Of a stretch of 6,632 nt of DNA, positions 4,898-6,632 are shown one piece after another (position 1 is the first letter of the stretch; each line of letters begins with the position of its first letter). A program made the translations under genes and the position numbers. The DNA comes from Phycisphaerae bacterium (GTDB lineage: Bacteria > Planctomycetota > Phycisphaerae > Sedimentisphaerales > SG8-4). The stretch lies in contig JAUWLI010000168.1 in NCBI GenBank assembly GCA_030613765.1, forward strand, positions 1-6,632, read 5' to 3'. The notes beneath the pieces are model-generated. The model searched no databases, had not been told where the DNA came from, and saw nothing but the letters and a program-made list of their open reading frames with translations.

Positions 4898-6511
4898 TTG
4901 TTTACAATCAAAACCATTTTCCTGCTCACCTTAATATTTCCGTCCCAGGAATCCCAATCGCTATGGGATTTGGCAAACGAAGAAAAAGAACTCTTAAGAA
5001 TTTCCACGCTGTTTACCGCCCAGAATGTCCGTGCGTATTTGTCTACCGATGAAGGCATAGATAAAGCAATCGACTGGTGTAAAAAGACTGGCGTCACGCA
5101 CGTTTTCGTCGAAACGTACAGGGGCCGATATACCGCCGAACGTAAAGCGCTCCAGCACGCCAAATCCAGATTCGAGGCAAAGGGATTCGAGGTCTCCGGC
5201 TGTGTTACGACTACCAAAATCGGGAAGATTTCAACACGCTGGAAGGAGATTTCCTGTTACACGGATAAGGGCACACAAGACGAGCTTCAGAAAATATTCG
5301 AGTACACGGCTTCAATCTTTGATGAGATTATGGTTGATGATTTTCTTTTCACCGATTGCGAGTGCGACCAGTGCCAAAAGACTCGCGGCGACAGGACATG
5401 GGCTGATTACCGCTGTGAGCTGATGACTAAAGTGAACCAGGACAGGATTCTAAAAGCGGCACGGGCGGTCAATCCGGACGTAAAAATCATAATCAAATAT
5501 CCTCAGTGGTATGACAATTTTCACAATCGTGGTTACGAGGTCGTACAGCAGACTGCTGATTTCGACAAAATCTGGGTCGGCACCGAAACGCGCGACTACG
5601 ATAATCTGCGCTGGGGAAAGAAGGTCCAGTACGAAGCTTACTATATTATGCGCTGGCTCGGCGAAATAGGCGGCCCGAAAACAGGGGGCGGCTGGTTCGA
5701 TCCTTATGGTACGACGGAGAATACCTATGTGGAGCAGGCGCGCCAGACCGTTCTGGCCGATGCTAAGGAGATGCTGCTGTTTTGTTATGGCTCTCTGTTG
5801 CGTGAGACTGGGCCGGCAAATGTCAAAAAATTACGCAAAGAGATTCCCGGCTTGTTCAAACTCGCTGAAATTGTGAGGAACAAACCCATCAAAGGAGTTC
5901 ACGCACCGAAGCCGCCGAATAGTGATGCTGATGGCGAGATGTACGTGTTCGATTTCGTAGGGATGCTGGGATTGCCGCTTGTCCCTGCCGCCGAGATTCG
6001 TTCCGATGTAAAAGCCGCCTTTTTTGCAGTACACTCCCTCAAAGATCCGGCCTTCTCTGATAAGCTCAACAAAATGCTCGGTGCCAAAAAGCCTGTGATC
6101 ATAACAGATGGTCTCGCCAAAAAATTGAAAGGTGTTGATCTTGATGACAAAAATTTGACAGTTCTAAAGGTCGATGGAAATCCTCATAATCTGCTGAAGC
6201 TGACAAGAGATGAGCTCAACTCTATCCGCGACAAATTGCTGACCCCCTTAGGAATTCGATTTGATGCCCCTAACAGGGTTGCTTTGTATTTAATCGGTGA
6301 TACTCACTTGGTTGTCGAAAATTTCAACGATGAGCCGGTCAATGTTTCCCTTGAATTCTCTAACGTTGTCAAAGCACGAAAGATATTAGTTTTGCCCGTC
6401 GAGGCAGATGCAGAGCTTTCTTATGCCGGCAGAAAACTGGATTTGACGAAAATAACCCCCCGAACCCTGATTGCAGTCGAATATTTATCGAAGCCTCCCG
6501 GTAAACCGTAA
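4898..6511 (+). CDS. Secreted (beta/alpha)8-barrel protein, GH42-like layout, family unassigned
   Basis: This 537-residue protein begins at a TTG fixed by a strong ribosome site. Residues 1-20 look like a short signal peptide (K5, then the hydrophobic TIFLLTLIF), with no lipobox and no clear cleavage site. Residues 40-305 show eight strand-like segments in barrel order, near 44, 67, 97, 143, 195, 224, 243 and 293. The fourth ends in VDDF (D147, D148), followed by the cysteine cluster C154-x-C156-x2-C159, which could bind a metal. E230 and D233 after the sixth strand (GTETRDY) are other candidates for catalysis. Residues 330-450 resemble the flavodoxin/amidotransferase-like domain that follows the barrel in GH42 beta-galactosidases, and 458-530 look like a small beta domain. 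This suggests a polysaccharide-active enzyme, but the substrate and even enzymatic activity are inference. It has its own promoter and no carbohydrate gene beside it within the window. Confidence 0.8.
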   Translation: MFTIKTIFLLTLIFPSQESQSLWDLANEEKELLRISTLFTAQNVRAYLSTDEGIDKAIDWCKKTGVTHVFVETYRGRYTAERKALQHAKSRFEAKGFEVSGCVTTTKIGKISTRWKEISCYTDKGTQDELQKIFEYTASIFDEIMVDDFLFTDCECDQCQKTRGDRTWADYRCELMTKVNQDRILKAARAVNPDVKIIIKYPQWYDNFHNRGYEVVQQTADFDKIWVGTETRDYDNLRWGKKVQYEAYYIMRWLGEIGGPKTGGGWFDPYGTTENTYVEQARQTVLADAKEMLLFCYGSLLRETGPANVKKLRKEIPGLFKLAEIVRNKPIKGVHAPKPPNSDADGEMYVFDFVGMLGLPLVPAAEIRSDVKAAFFAVHSLKDPAFSDKLNKMLGAKKPVIITDGLAKKLKGVDLDDKNLTVLKVDGNPHNLLKLTRDELNSIRDKLLTPLGIRFDAPNRVALYLIGDTHLVVENFNDEPVNVSLEFSNVVKARKILVLPVEADAELSYAGRKLDLTKITPRTLIAVEYLSKPPGKP

Positions 6512-6533
6512 AATGCCCACCCATCAAACCCGT

Positions 6534-6583
6534 CGTATTTCCCGTATATTGCGGAAATAAGACGCAATACGCCGTACAATACG
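6534..6583. repeat. Imperfect inverted repeat made of ATACG units
   Basis: About 22 bases after the barrel gene's stop, CGTATT (6534-6539) pairs with AATACG (6578-6583), and TATTGCG (6547-6553) pairs with CGCAATA (6563-6569) around a 9-base loop, with a few pairs and mismatches between. The whole can fold into a long hairpin. There is no T tract after it, so it is not a classical terminator, though it could protect the 3' end of the mRNA. Its arms carry the same ATACG core as the heptamers elsewhere in the window, here in opposite orientations. Confidence 0.5.
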
Positions 6584-6603
6584 CGGAAAATCAATAAAAT
6601 TTC

Positions 6604-6632
6604 TGGAAAACACGACTCCTATTTGATATAAT
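6604..6632 (+). promoter_or_regulatory. Promoter for a gene beyond the window
   Basis: TGA-TATAAT (6624-6632) is a perfect -10 box with a TG extension, and TGGAAA (6604-6609) lies at a 17-base spacing as a four-of-six -35. It points right, towards sequence not given, so its gene is unknown. Confidence 0.5.

Noticed and set aside
4828..5217. Short open frames on both strands overlapping the start of the barrel gene
   Set aside because: Each overlaps the signal-peptide gene in another frame; the strong Shine-Dalgarno serves only the TTG at 4898.
4781..6560. 12-base direct repeat TTGCGGAAATAA at 4781-4792 and 6549-6560 flanking the barrel gene, as if marking an insertion
   Set aside because: A 12-base match somewhere in a window of this size is expected about once by chance, and no transposase or terminal repeats accompany it.
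1..6632. tRNA, rRNA, CRISPR or transposon content
   Set aside because: No tRNA-like TTCGA arm with a cloverleaf, no spaced identical repeats and no transposase-like protein were found.

Overview
The window looks like a piece of a bacterial chromosome from the Planctomycetota, most plausibly the Phycisphaerae side of the phylum. That placement is inferred from the style of the proteins: the ClpC sequence, the PurN with an SGGGTTL loop and a GQGMWGHHVHEA segment, and a secreted barrel protein of a kind common in planctomycetes. There is no rRNA or marker gene here to prove it. Base composition is moderate, and there are no insertion sequences, CRISPR arrays, tRNAs or rRNAs.

Layout. (1) 1-99 is the last 32 codons of a C4-type zinc-ribbon protein. 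(2) 122-1195 is a fused protein: an RNase HI domain followed by a PurN (glycinamide ribonucleotide formyltransferase) domain, both with complete catalytic residues. The zinc-ribbon/RNase HI neighbourhood matches the one known in mycobacteria (Rv2229c-Rv2228c), where RNase HI is also fused to a metabolic enzyme domain, but a different one. (3) 1290-1760 encodes a small protein with one N-terminal membrane helix that I do not recognise. (4) 1791-4298, on the minus strand and convergent with the previous gene, is a complete ClpC AAA+ unfoldase. (5) 4299-4897 is a roughly 600-base non-coding stretch. It holds the clpC promoter, an AT palindrome, a hairpin-rich segment that could be a structured RNA or attenuator, and the promoter of the next gene. 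(6) 4898-6511 is a secreted protein with a predicted (beta/alpha)8 barrel and two further domains, laid out like a GH42-type glycosidase but not assignable to a known family by eye. (7) 6512-6632 holds a long imperfect hairpin and, at the very end, a good promoter pointing out of the window.

The genes do not form one pathway. The zinc-ribbon and RNase HI-PurN genes are probably co-transcribed, whereas clpC and the barrel protein are divergent and each has its own promoter. The most unusual features are the RNase HI-PurN fusion, short 7-base repeats containing ATACG that sit at the gene junctions (one run supplies the fusion gene's start codon and first residues), and the overlapping hairpins upstream of clpC.
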